Shown one piece after another: positions 24,871 to 33,493 of a stretch of 41,804 nucleotides of DNA. Below the pieces are notes generated by a model, which saw only the letters and a program-made list of their open reading frames with translations, was not told the DNA's origin and did not search any database. The DNA comes from Opitutia bacterium UBA7876 (GTDB taxonomy: Bacteria; Verrucomicrobiota; Verrucomicrobiia; Opitutales; Seribacteraceae), in contig DLRY01000039.1 of the NCBI GenBank assembly GCA_002500665.1, positions 1 through 41,804 of the forward strand. The letters are read 5' to 3'. Positions within the stretch are counted from its first letter, which is position 1, and every line of letters starts with the position of its first letter. The position numbers and the translations under genes are program-made.

Positions 24871-27800
24871 ATGAGGCCCGCCCAGTCCAGAGAAATTCCT
24901 CCGCCCCCATCTTCCACTGGTTTTGACCATGGAAAAGGCGTGCCTTGCGGTTCTTGTGGGGAAAAGGGCCGGAAGGGCTTTGCTCTTGTCTTGAGCTTGG
25001 CCCTGATGAGTCTCGTGTTCGTGCTGATTCTTGCCCTAATCGGAATCGTAGCTACCGACCTTAGGCTCTCCGACCTAAGAAAGGAAAAAGCGATCACCCG
25101 GGCCAATGCGCTTTATTCCGCAAGGATTGCCCTTGGGAATCTGCAGGAGCAAATGGGCCCGGACAAGAGGATATCCGGCCCCAGCGATCTTCTCGACGAG
25201 GATCCGCTGACCCCGAAGATAGATGGCGTGGAGCATGCCAACTGGGTTGGGGTCTGGGATTCCTACCACTGGGACAAGGAGAGCCAGCCAAGCTACGAAG
25301 AGGCCCGGAAGAATTTCTTTCGCAAATGGCTGGTTTCCTTCGACGAAAACCGGGACGACTCGACCATCGGATTGGCCCGGGACGTGGAGACCCCTAGGTA
25401 CGGTTCATCGAGGGACAAGATGCTGGTTTCCGGTATCGGGGAAGGGAAAGCGGTTCATGTTCCGGCAAGCCGGGTTTCGGGCGAAGAACTGAAGGATTTC
25501 GACATTGCATGGTGGGTGGGAGACGAGGGAACAAAAGCTCGGGCGGACGTTTTTCCCGAAACCGAGTCCTCCCCGGAGCCGCACCAGCTTCGTTCGGCTA
25601 TGATCGCGGCGCCCAGGGCCGCCCTGGAGGCCTTGGACGGACTTGAGCAATATCCACCCGCGGATCCGGAGGCGGAGAAGGTGATCGATCTCCAATCCCT
25701 CGGACTGGCTCTTGATTCCCGGAACGAGTCCTCCTCCGAGATGATGGACCCTGCGGGACGATACTTTCATGACCTTACCACATTTTCGAACAGCGTCCTT
25801 GCCGACGCACGCGGAGGCGGGTTGAAGAAGGACCTGAACCTACTTTTCGAGCTCAACCGGGCGCCTCCCGGCTATAGAGCGGACGACCGAAGCTACCTTT
25901 ATGAAAACGATTCCTCCGAACTTGCGAGCCTGCGGGAGAAAGTCCGCACCAAGCGCTCCCGAGGAAACAAGACCGAGCCTAGGTGGGAGGACGTCCGGGG
26001 CTACTACAGGCAGTACAAGGAGGCCGTGGTCCTAAATAGCGAGGAAGGGGTATCCTTCGGAGTCAAGGGCAACTACTCGGCCAATACCCAGCGTCTTCCC
26101 GTGGTGGCCAAGCTTCAGATCGTCTTTTCCTATTGGGCTCGCGACATTCACGGGCCGTGGAAAAGAAAGTACAACCCTCCCCGCTTTCCCAAGAGGCACC
26201 GCTTCCTCATCCATTGCGTGGTTGAGCCCGTAATTACCTTGTGGAACCCGTTCGGGGCACCTTTGTCCTTCAAGGAATTCCGAGCCAACGTCATGCAGAT
26301 CCCAATATCCCTTCGCTGGTTCAAGAACGGCAACCAAGTAGGGCCCGGCTGGAGGCACTATTCGGAAATCTGGCAATTGAGCCGAAACAGACGGAAGGGA
26401 TTCGACGTCCGCATCAAGCCCCCTGCAGGGGAAGACCTCATCACGCTTCAACCGGGCGAAGTCGTGACTTACTCCGACGGGGAGGCCAGCCTCGCCGAAT
26501 TCATCAAGGTTCATGGCAGGCACGACGATTGGCATGGGCGCCTTAGCGCCCGCCTAGAATACAAGCCGGGCTGGCATATCCTCGGTGGTTATTACACCGA
26601 CTGGCTTGCCCAGGGACGAGACGTCATCTACGGGAATGCCAATGATTTGATCGGGGTCCAGGTCAAAGGACAGCGCTCCAGGTTTGCGGGAGGCATGGGG
26701 GATCTCTACGTCAACCTCTTTTGCACCCGACCGAATGGCTCGGGTGGCTTTATCGGCGGCCACCGCATCCAGTTCAGGGCCAACGAAACCAACTGGCTGC
26801 CTCGGTTGAGCCCGGGGCTGGACACGCCCGAGCGGAGCTTTGGGGAGGTCCATAACTTCAAGCAACCCTTCATGTTGCTCAACGTCGTGCTCAAGACGGA
26901 AGGGGATTCGCGCTACCCCTCCCTTTCCTGGGTGCACAACAGCCCGATCAACCAGTTGTTTCATGCCTACGACCTGGATGAAGAACACATGGTCAACATG
27001 CAGTATGAGATGGAAATGCTGCCCATGAGCAGCTTCGACGACATCCCGACGGTGGAGGTCGCCTACGACAACGAGCATGGCTACTTCGGTCCTGGGCTCT
27101 ATGCCGACAAGGGGCTCAGCTACGTCACGCATGCCGAGCTACCCTTGGAGGCCCCCATTTCCATGGGCGCCCTGCGGCATGCCAACGTGGCCAAGAGCCA
27201 CAACCAGCCACTCGTTTCCTATGTCGTGGGTAATTCCTATGCCCATCCTCTCCTGCCTGCGGACGGGATTTGGGTGCCGACCACCCATCGGGGACAACTC
27301 CATGGAGACCGTGGTGACCGCTGGGGGCCGGATTTCCTGATCGACCACTCCTATCATGCCAATGATCGCCTGTGGGATGAATATTTCTTTTCCTCGCTCA
27401 CCCCGCAGATTTCCATGCTCTATTCCCAGAGGAGAATCATCACCGAGGTCTTCCGGGATTTTCAGGGTGGGCGGAAATTGCCCAACCCTCGCATGACGCT
27501 CTGGAAGAACCGCGCAGAAACCGATTCCCAAACCTTCTACAAGCTTTTTTCTGGGACGGGAGACGCCAATGCGATCAAGTCCGATGCCTACCTCCGCAGC
27601 GCCTCCAACCTGCTCGTCAAGGGAGGGTTCAACGTCAATTCCGTCTCCCCGTCCGCCTGGGCCTCTCTTCTGGGGGCCAACAATGGGGCGGACGTACCCG
27701 TTTCCAGACCTGGACAGGCCATGTCCGTGGAACGCGAAGTGCCCTACCCGGTCTCCCGCTTCTCCATGCCCAACGCCGGAACCAGCTCGGATTCGAGCGG

Positions 27801-28404
27801 GTTTGCCTCCGACCAGTCCCTCTGGTCGGGCTTCCGCTCGCTGGACCGCTACAAGGTTCGCGAACTGGCGGAAAAAATCGTCGAGCAGGTCAAGCTTCGG
27901 GGTCCCTTTCTCTCCCTCGGAGAATTCATCAATAGGCGCGTTTCGACCGGCGACTTGGGACAAAGGGGTGCGGTTCAAGCCGCGGCCGACGACCTGGACC
28001 TGGGTCTAAACGAGCTTTTCGAGGCCACTTCCATCCCCATTTTCGAAAGCGATCTTGCGGCCTATGGATACCGCAACCCCAAAGCTGCGGAAGGCTTGAG
28101 CGGTGAAGGCGCTCCCGGGTTCATCACCCAAGCCGACCTGCTGGCCCCCATCTCCTCCCTGCTGGCCGTTCGCTCCGATACCTACCGCCTGCGAGCCTTT
28201 GGGGGAGAGGGAATCAACGAAAGCGGATCGAATGGAAGGGATGGAGCCTATTGCGAAATGATCGTCCAGCGGCTTCCCGAATACGTTGACCCGGGCGCCA
28301 ACCTGGCCGAAGACCGTTCCCCTGACCTTTCGCAGGAAAACCGGACCTTCGGGCGCCGTTTCAAAATCATCCGCTTTCGATGGCTCAGGCCCAACCAGTT
28401 GTGA
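24871..28404 (+). CDS. Very large secreted protein with prepilin-like N-terminus (Verru_Chthon cassette A / GspK-like)
   Basis: 1177 residues. After a 36-residue hydrophilic leader comes KGFALVLSLALMSLVFVL, a prepilin-type junction (Gly36/Phe37) with a single long hydrophobic helix (37-62) but no Glu5, as in GspK-class minor pseudopilins. It continues ARIALGNLQEQMGPDKR and has AWWVGDEGTKARADVFPE near 210. Towards the end, VRELAEKIVEQVKLRGPFLSLGEF and the closing LTQADLLAP, LLAVRSDTYRLRAFG and RRFKIIRFRWLRP resemble a giant Verrucomicrobia family I know only as uncharacterised or 'Verru_Chthon cassette protein A'-like. The middle 600 residues match nothing I recognise. It should be anchored in the inner membrane or built into a pilus-like structure. 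A TATAAT stands at 24822-24827. Its stop overlaps the next start (GTGA). Confidence 0.8.
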   Translation: MRPAQSREIPPPPSSTGFDHGKGVPCGSCGEKGRKGFALVLSLALMSLVFVLILALIGIVATDLRLSDLRKEKAITRANALYSARIALGNLQEQMGPDKRISGPSDLLDEDPLTPKIDGVEHANWVGVWDSYHWDKESQPSYEEARKNFFRKWLVSFDENRDDSTIGLARDVETPRYGSSRDKMLVSGIGEGKAVHVPASRVSGEELKDFDIAWWVGDEGTKARADVFPETESSPEPHQLRSAMIAAPRAALEALDGLEQYPPADPEAEKVIDLQSLGLALDSRNESSSEMMDPAGRYFHDLTTFSNSVLADARGGGLKKDLNLLFELNRAPPGYRADDRSYLYENDSSELASLREKVRTKRSRGNKTEPRWEDVRGYYRQYKEAVVLNSEEGVSFGVKGNYSANTQRLPVVAKLQIVFSYWARDIHGPWKRKYNPPRFPKRHRFLIHCVVEPVITLWNPFGAPLSFKEFRANVMQIPISLRWFKNGNQVGPGWRHYSEIWQLSRNRRKGFDVRIKPPAGEDLITLQPGEVVTYSDGEASLAEFIKVHGRHDDWHGRLSARLEYKPGWHILGGYYTDWLAQGRDVIYGNANDLIGVQVKGQRSRFAGGMGDLYVNLFCTRPNGSGGFIGGHRIQFRANETNWLPRLSPGLDTPERSFGEVHNFKQPFMLLNVVLKTEGDSRYPSLSWVHNSPINQLFHAYDLDEEHMVNMQYEMEMLPMSSFDDIPTVEVAYDNEHGYFGPGLYADKGLSYVTHAELPLEAPISMGALRHANVAKSHNQPLVSYVVGNSYAHPLLPADGIWVPTTHRGQLHGDRGDRWGPDFLIDHSYHANDRLWDEYFFSSLTPQISMLYSQRRIITEVFRDFQGGRKLPNPRMTLWKNRAETDSQTFYKLFSGTGDANAIKSDAYLRSASNLLVKGGFNVNSVSPSAWASLLGANNGADVPVSRPGQAMSVEREVPYPVSRFSMPNAGTSSDSSGFASDQSLWSGFRSLDRYKVRELAEKIVEQVKLRGPFLSLGEFINRRVSTGDLGQRGAVQAAADDLDLGLNELFEATSIPIFESDLAAYGYRNPKAAEGLSGEGAPGFITQADLLAPISSLLAVRSDTYRLRAFGGEGINESGSNGRDGAYCEMIVQRLPEYVDPGANLAEDRSPDLSQENRTFGRRFKIIRFRWLRPNQL

Positions 28405-29150
28405 GAAAAATGCCATTCAGGCCTTTCCTTGCCGGCTTCCTTCTTGCCCTTTTTCAGCCTGCGGGCCTTTTTGCCCAACCGAAGGAGGAGGAACCCAAGC
28501 AAAAATTCACCTTTAAGGCCATTGCCTTTGCCCGCGTGCCGGGACTGGAGGAAATTTACTTTGGCGAGGAGAGGGAAACCCTGCGACTCCCGTCCAGAAA
28601 CTTTTCACAACCACTTGAATACGAAGGAACTTACCCAACTATTTTCTATGGGAAAAAGAAAGACGAAGAGGGGAATGAAATCTACTACCCGGTAGCTACG
28701 GTCGAAGTTCCCGAAGGCTTGAAGGAAGTGATCCTGGTCTTTCTTTCCACCTCAAGAAAAGTAGCCCTTACCGGCAGGCGCTTTCAAATTCTGCAACTGG
28801 ATGCGGACAAGGCCCGTTTTCCCGGAGGGGGGCGGCATTTTGTCAACCTTACCACGACGGACGTGGGCGTCACCATCGGGGAGCAGAAGATCCTCGCACG
28901 CGCCCAGTCCTCTGCAACTTTCGTCCCAGATGCCAAGACCGCCGAGGCCGGTCGCGTGCCGGTGCAGGTCCATTTCAGATGGGAAGGAACTTGGCGGCTT
29001 CTGAGCAGCACGAGATGGACCATGGATTCGCGGGTCAATACCCTCGTCTTCATTTTCGAGGACCCCATCCGCAAGCGCATTTCCCTGCGGGGCATCACCA
29101 ATCGACTATCGGCCCCACCCCCTCTTCCCGAGGAGAGCGAAGAGGAATAA
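28401..29150 (+). CDS. Secreted protein of unknown function, partner of the large prepilin-like protein
   Basis: I take the GTG at 28401, which overlaps the upstream stop as GTGA and gives 249 residues; an ATG at 28410 is nearly equivalent. A signal peptide (MPFRPFLAGFLLALFQPAGLFAQ) is followed by an acidic/basic linker, then a beta-strand-rich body. Recognisable phrases such as FARVPGLEEIYFGEERETLRLPSRNFSQPLEY and PVPVQVHFRWEG-like strands do not match a family I can name. The C-terminus is acidic (PPPLPEESEEE). The 4-base overlap argues strongly that it works with the large protein. It converges with the sulfatase operon 8 bases away, across an AT-rich stretch. Confidence 0.75.
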   Translation: MRKMPFRPFLAGFLLALFQPAGLFAQPKEEEPKQKFTFKAIAFARVPGLEEIYFGEERETLRLPSRNFSQPLEYEGTYPTIFYGKKKDEEGNEIYYPVATVEVPEGLKEVILVFLSTSRKVALTGRRFQILQLDADKARFPGGGRHFVNLTTTDVGVTIGEQKILARAQSSATFVPDAKTAEAGRVPVQVHFRWEGTWRLLSSTRWTMDSRVNTLVFIFEDPIRKRISLRGITNRLSAPPPLPEESEEE

Positions 29151-29157
29151 AATTTAT

Positions 29158-30561
29158 TTATTTCCTTCCTTTGTCCTTTTTGTCTTCCCGCTTTTTTCTT
29201 TTTTTCTTTCCCGGTTCCCTCTCCTTGTCCCATGAAAAATCGAATTCATTCTTTTGGACTGGCCCGGGTGTGCTGCGACCCTTGGCTATATAACTCTTGA
29301 GCAGCTCCTCCAGCTTTTGTCCTTGATCCTTCCTCGTGTCGATCAGGTTGCGTGTTTCGCCCAGGTCATCCTTCAGGTTGTAGAGTTCTTTCGTTCCGCT
29401 TCTCAAGGCGATCAATTTCCAGTCTCCACGGCGGATGGCCAAACCCGCGGGAGCCTGGTGAACGGTTGCTTCGCGGATCGGCCCCTTGTCCTTGCCTAAT
29501 AATGCCGGCAATATGCTTACGCTGTCCTCTGCCGCATCGGGAGGCAAATCCTTCCCAAGGATCTCTGCGCAGGTTGCGAAGAGGTCGTTCAGGCAAATGA
29601 CTTGGTCGCTCGTTGAACCCGGTTTGATTTTTCCCGGCCATCGGGCCACGAAAGGTTCCCGGTGCCCCCCCTCGTAAATGCTGCTCTTGTTATCCCTCAG
29701 GGGCTCGTAGCTTCGTCCCGCCGCCCCGTTATCCCCAGTTGCGATGATGAGCGTGTTCTCAGCTTGCCCATTTCGCTCCAAGGCCTCCATGATGCGGCCC
29801 AGCATATGGTCTCCCTGATAGACCCAGTCCCCATATTTGCCTTCCTTGCCCTGCATGCCGCTTTTGCCCACGAACTCCTCTGCGGGAACGATCGGGCTGT
29901 GGGGCGGACAGACGGGAAAATAGAGGAAGAAGGGTTTGTCTTCCTTGGCTCGAGCATCAAGATATTCCAAGGCCTTTTTAATCATCATGGGCTGGTTTTC
30001 GATGCCCTTTACGTTGGCCACGACCTTGTCCTGCTCTATGATTCCCCCGATGTTGCGGGCATGGGTAAAGCCATAGAAATAATCGAAGCCGAGAGCATTC
30101 GGACCATCGGTCATGCGGGCTCCGATGGGAAGCTCCTCGCTCTTGCCTTTTTTGACGTCCACCCAGTTCATTCCAAGGTGCCACTTGCCAATGCAGGCGG
30201 TGTGGTAGCCCTGTCCCTTGAGAAAGGAGGCCACGGTGAGCCGTTTCTTCGGAATAATCGGCTTTGAATAAGTCTTCAGCACGCCGAATTGGCCGATGCG
30301 CGAAGGATACCTGCCCGTCAATACTCCATAACGGGTCGGCGTACAGTTTGCGGCGGTCGAGTGTGCGTCCGTGAAACGCATGCCTTGCTGGGCCAATCGA
30401 TCCAGGCTGGGCGTCTTGAAGGGCGAGTTCTCTCGATAGCTCGGGGGCTGTCCGTAACCGATATCGTCGAACAAGACGAAAACTACGTTGGGCTTGGAAG
30501 TCTCTGCCCAAACGGAAAGAGGGAGCAGAATGGCAATCAGGATTTGGCAGGCTTTTGTCAT
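29158..30561 (-). CDS. Secreted arylsulfatase-type sulfatase with Lys-rich tail
   Basis: 467 residues with a signal peptide (about 1-19). Metal-site Asp pair in VLFDDIGYG, formylglycine motif CTPTR (Cys73) in TAANCTPTRYGVLTGRYP, and the second metal site in IATGDNGAAG identify an S1-family sulfatase of the arylsulfatase A kind. The C-terminus is strikingly basic: EREPGKKKRKKREDKKDKGR makes up most of the last 25 residues. It is the last gene of the long minus-strand operon, 10 bases after the preceding sulfatase. The start is preceded by GGAATAAATAATCC rather than a Shine-Dalgarno. The substrate is unknown. Confidence 0.93.
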   Translation of the reverse strand: MTKACQILIAILLPLSVWAETSKPNVVFVLFDDIGYGQPPSYRENSPFKTPSLDRLAQQGMRFTDAHSTAANCTPTRYGVLTGRYPSRIGQFGVLKTYSKPIIPKKRLTVASFLKGQGYHTACIGKWHLGMNWVDVKKGKSEELPIGARMTDGPNALGFDYFYGFTHARNIGGIIEQDKVVANVKGIENQPMMIKKALEYLDARAKEDKPFFLYFPVCPPHSPIVPAEEFVGKSGMQGKEGKYGDWVYQGDHMLGRIMEALERNGQAENTLIIATGDNGAAGRSYEPLRDNKSSIYEGGHREPFVARWPGKIKPGSTSDQVICLNDLFATCAEILGKDLPPDAAEDSVSILPALLGKDKGPIREATVHQAPAGLAIRRGDWKLIALRSGTKELYNLKDDLGETRNLIDTRKDQGQKLEELLKSYIAKGRSTPGPVQKNEFDFSWDKEREPGKKKRKKREDKKDKGRK

Positions 30562-30571
30562 GATGGATTAT

Positions 30572-32071
30572 TTATTCCGCTTGCTGGTCCCAAAACCGGT
30601 GCGGGTCGTCCAGGCGCTTCATCTCGGAGAATAACAAGGCTTCCATTTCCTTGAGTTTGGCGGCGTGTTTGGGATCGTTTGCCAAGTTGCGTTGACTGGC
30701 TTTGGGTTTGGCGCCCGAGAGTGACTTGACCTTTTCCTGATGACTTTCTGCGAGGAATTCGTGTGGGTTATCCTTGAGGTTGAAAAGTTGGGTTTCACGG
30801 ACCTTTCCGTCGAGGACGTCGTACTTGATCAGTTTCCAGTCATCCTTGCGGACCGAGCGCATGCCCGGCTTGGTCCCTCCGCAATAGGCTCCGTAGAGTA
30901 CGTCGCGTACTCGGTCCTTCTTGCCCATGAGAACGGGCTTGAAACTGATGCCTTCACAGGTCGAGGGTATTTGGATCCCCGTCAAGTCACAGAAGGTGGC
31001 CAAGACGTCCAAAAGATAGACGTTTCCCGGGGCCCGGGAACCCGCCTTGATGCCCGGCCCCATGACGAAGAAGGGGACCCGCCAGGTATGCTCGTATAGG
31101 TTCTGCTTTCCCTGCAGCCCGTGCCGCCCGATTGCCATCCCGTGATCCGCGGTATAAAAGACGTAAGTGTTTTCCAGTTCGCCCATGTCCTTAAGCTTCT
31201 TGAGCACCCGCGCCACTTGCCGGTCGATGTTCTCGGCGCAGGCCAGCTGGCGGCCGATTTCGTTTCTTATGGTGCGCTCATCCCGGTTTTCCCATACACC
31301 GCTGACCGAGACCTCGTCCCGAAGGCCCGGATGGCCATGGTGAAAGGGATGCTTGGGCAACCAGTTCAGTGGTAGCTTGGGGGCCTGTGGGTTGGCAGGC
31401 GGCAAGGACTTCTTGTCCCTATGGTTCACTGCGCCGTACTTCTTGAGCAGTTCGGGTGTGCCGTCGCGGACGTCGTGTGGATGGGAGAACCCGAAGTAGA
31501 TGAAGAACGGGTCATCGTCGTTTGCCCTCTCCCTGCCATTGAGGTAATTGATCACTCGGTCGCCGTGCCACTCGCTTCCGGTTTCCGGTGTTCCGCCCCG
31601 CTTGGTAGCATCCTCGCGGACGGTGAACAATTCGTTGGCTGAGTTGTAGCTGTTCCCGTTCTTGCAGGTGCGCATCGTGTCGTAGCCGGCGCGATTGAAG
31701 ACTGCGGGGATGGTATTGTTGAGTACGTCTTCCCCTTTGGTGACGCCCTCTTCGCGCTTCAGGTGCTTTCTGCCGCGGCGTGGTAGGTGCCACAAGGTGC
31801 GTCCGCTCATGACCATGGTGCGGGAGGGGGAACAGACCGCTCCTGACATCGAGCCCATGTGATAGGCTCCGTCGAGCGTCATGCCTTTGCTTGCCATTGC
31901 GGCTATGGCGGGCGCGTGGAGGGGGGAGGAAGGGTCGTAGGCCTTGAAGTCAAAGGGCGATTGATCGTCGGCTATGATGAACAGGATATTGGGCCGATTG
32001 GCGGCTTGCGCGCTCGTTTGCAAGGCTCCCGCAATGGCAAAGAGGATAGGGATGAAAAAGGTTTTTCTCAT
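30572..32071 (-). CDS. Secreted sulfatase (S1-type), paralogue of the sulfatase at 23137-24726
   Basis: 499 residues with a signal peptide (about 1-24). Metal Asp pair in IIADDQSPFD, formylglycine motif CSPSR (Cys80) in GAVCSPSRTMVMSGR, second metal site YTADHGMAIGRHG. It is clearly homologous along its whole length to the sulfatase at 23137-24726, even sharing an identical DNA stretch of about 29 bases near 31658-31686 and 24295-24323. It lacks that protein's basic tail and ends at HRFWDQQAE. Its ATG overlaps the stop of the upstream sulfatase (ATGA, 32071-32068), so the two are translationally coupled. The leader is AT-rich (TTTAAATAAATT) without Shine-Dalgarno. Confidence 0.93.
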   Translation of the reverse strand: MRKTFFIPILFAIAGALQTSAQAANRPNILFIIADDQSPFDFKAYDPSSPLHAPAIAAMASKGMTLDGAYHMGSMSGAVCSPSRTMVMSGRTLWHLPRRGRKHLKREEGVTKGEDVLNNTIPAVFNRAGYDTMRTCKNGNSYNSANELFTVREDATKRGGTPETGSEWHGDRVINYLNGRERANDDDPFFIYFGFSHPHDVRDGTPELLKKYGAVNHRDKKSLPPANPQAPKLPLNWLPKHPFHHGHPGLRDEVSVSGVWENRDERTIRNEIGRQLACAENIDRQVARVLKKLKDMGELENTYVFYTADHGMAIGRHGLQGKQNLYEHTWRVPFFVMGPGIKAGSRAPGNVYLLDVLATFCDLTGIQIPSTCEGISFKPVLMGKKDRVRDVLYGAYCGGTKPGMRSVRKDDWKLIKYDVLDGKVRETQLFNLKDNPHEFLAESHQEKVKSLSGAKPKASQRNLANDPKHAAKLKEMEALLFSEMKRLDDPHRFWDQQAE

Positions 32072-33489
32072 AATTTATTTAAATTTAGGTCGTTCTTGCC
32101 TATTTCGTTCAGCTTTGCTTTCAGCTTTGCTTTTAGAGCGGTTAAGGTATCAGCGTGTTCGGGTTTGTCGAAGAGGTTGTCGTATTGTTTGGGGTCCTTC
32201 TCCATGTCATAGAGTTCCCCCTTTTTTCCGTAGTCGAGCAAGGCCCATTTTTCCGTGCGGAGGAGCCTGCCTTTGCCACTGGAAAGGGCGGCATCGCGGA
32301 CCTTGACGGCAGGATCGTCCAGCATGCCCGATATGTCCTTGCCCTGAAGGTTACCGGGTATTTGCAAGCCGCACAACCGGGAGACCGTGGGATAGAGGTC
32401 GATCAATTCCGATAGGGAATGACAAACGGCCGGCTTTTTGCCCGGTACGCAAATAATCAGAGGCACTTTGGCGGACTCTTCGTGTATGCTGACCTTTTGC
32501 CACATGTCGTGTTCACCCAGGTGGTAGCCGTGGTCACTGGTGAAGATGACAATGGTGTCGTCGCGCTGGCCGTTTGTCTCCAGTGCATCGAGAATCTTGC
32601 CGACCAACGCATCTACGAAGCTGACCGATGCGTAGTAGGCGCGGAGCGTGCCTTTCTGTTGGTTCAAGTCCATTTTGTAATTGGCGGTCGTTCGCCGATT
32701 ACCCGAATTCTGGGGGATATCGTCCTGATCCCCCGGGATCTTGGGCGGCAGAGCCATTTTGCCAAGCGGGTAAGGAGCAAAATATTTTTTCGGAGCCACC
32801 AAGGGAACGTGTGGCCGTACGAACCCAACTGCCAAGAAGAAGGGCTTTTCCATGTCCTTGTATTTGTGGAGGAGCTCGACGGCTTTCTGCGCCGTTTTGC
32901 CGTCCGAGTGGACCAGATCATCGCCCTCGGCCTCGACGACGTTGAAACTTTGGCTACTGCCCGTGCCTTTCTTCAAGCCACCTGGATTATTCGACAACTG
33001 TTCGGCTCGTCCGGGAACCCTCGTTTCCGGGCCCTTGCTGTTGTAGGCCTCATTCCATGATTCCGGGTCATCGGCTCCGTCACTGCCTTTGCTGACGTCG
33101 GGAGGAACGCCCATGTGAAAGACTTTCGAAATGCGGGCGCTGTGATAGCCGTTCTTTTTGAAATGCTGGGCCCAACTGTCCTTGTCTGCGCCGACTTCCT
33201 TGCGTCCGCTGGTGTACCCGGTGGCCTTGCTTGCATAGGGGTAATACCCAAACATGAGGGATGCCCGCGATGGCCCGCAGAAAGTGGCTTGGCAATAGGC
33301 CCGGGTGAACCGGGTGCCCTCGGCGGCCAACTTGTCGATATTCGGTGTCTTGCAGAGTTTGTTCCCGTAACAACCAAGAGCAGTCGCAGTGAGGTCGTCC
33401 GAGATGAAGAAGAGAACGTTCAGCTTTTCTCGGGCGCTAAGCGAGCAAGCGACCAAGAGGGCGGGGAAAGCAAGTAGTCGAAAGATCAT
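32068..33489 (-). CDS. Secreted sulfatase, iduronate-2-sulfatase-like
   Basis: I use the ATG at 33489 (473 residues). It gives a proper signal peptide (MIFRLLAFPALLVACSLSA), whereas the open frame upstream lies inside the oxidoreductase gene. Motifs are FFISDDLTATALGCYGN, formylglycine motif CGPSR (Cys71) in QATFCGPSRASLMFG, KVSIHEESAKVPL and IFTSDHGYHLGEHDMW. CGPSR with the TSDHGYHLGEH signature is characteristic of the iduronate-2-sulfatase-like group, common in Planctomycetes and Verrucomicrobia, though bacterial members act on varied glycans. It lies 4 bases after the oxidoreductase gene and overlaps the next sulfatase by 4 bases. Confidence 0.93.
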   Translation of the reverse strand: MIFRLLAFPALLVACSLSAREKLNVLFFISDDLTATALGCYGNKLCKTPNIDKLAAEGTRFTRAYCQATFCGPSRASLMFGYYPYASKATGYTSGRKEVGADKDSWAQHFKKNGYHSARISKVFHMGVPPDVSKGSDGADDPESWNEAYNSKGPETRVPGRAEQLSNNPGGLKKGTGSSQSFNVVEAEGDDLVHSDGKTAQKAVELLHKYKDMEKPFFLAVGFVRPHVPLVAPKKYFAPYPLGKMALPPKIPGDQDDIPQNSGNRRTTANYKMDLNQQKGTLRAYYASVSFVDALVGKILDALETNGQRDDTIVIFTSDHGYHLGEHDMWQKVSIHEESAKVPLIICVPGKKPAVCHSLSELIDLYPTVSRLCGLQIPGNLQGKDISGMLDDPAVKVRDAALSSGKGRLLRTEKWALLDYGKKGELYDMEKDPKQYDNLFDKPEHADTLTALKAKLKAKLNEIGKNDLNLNKL

Positions 33490-33493
33490 CCGG

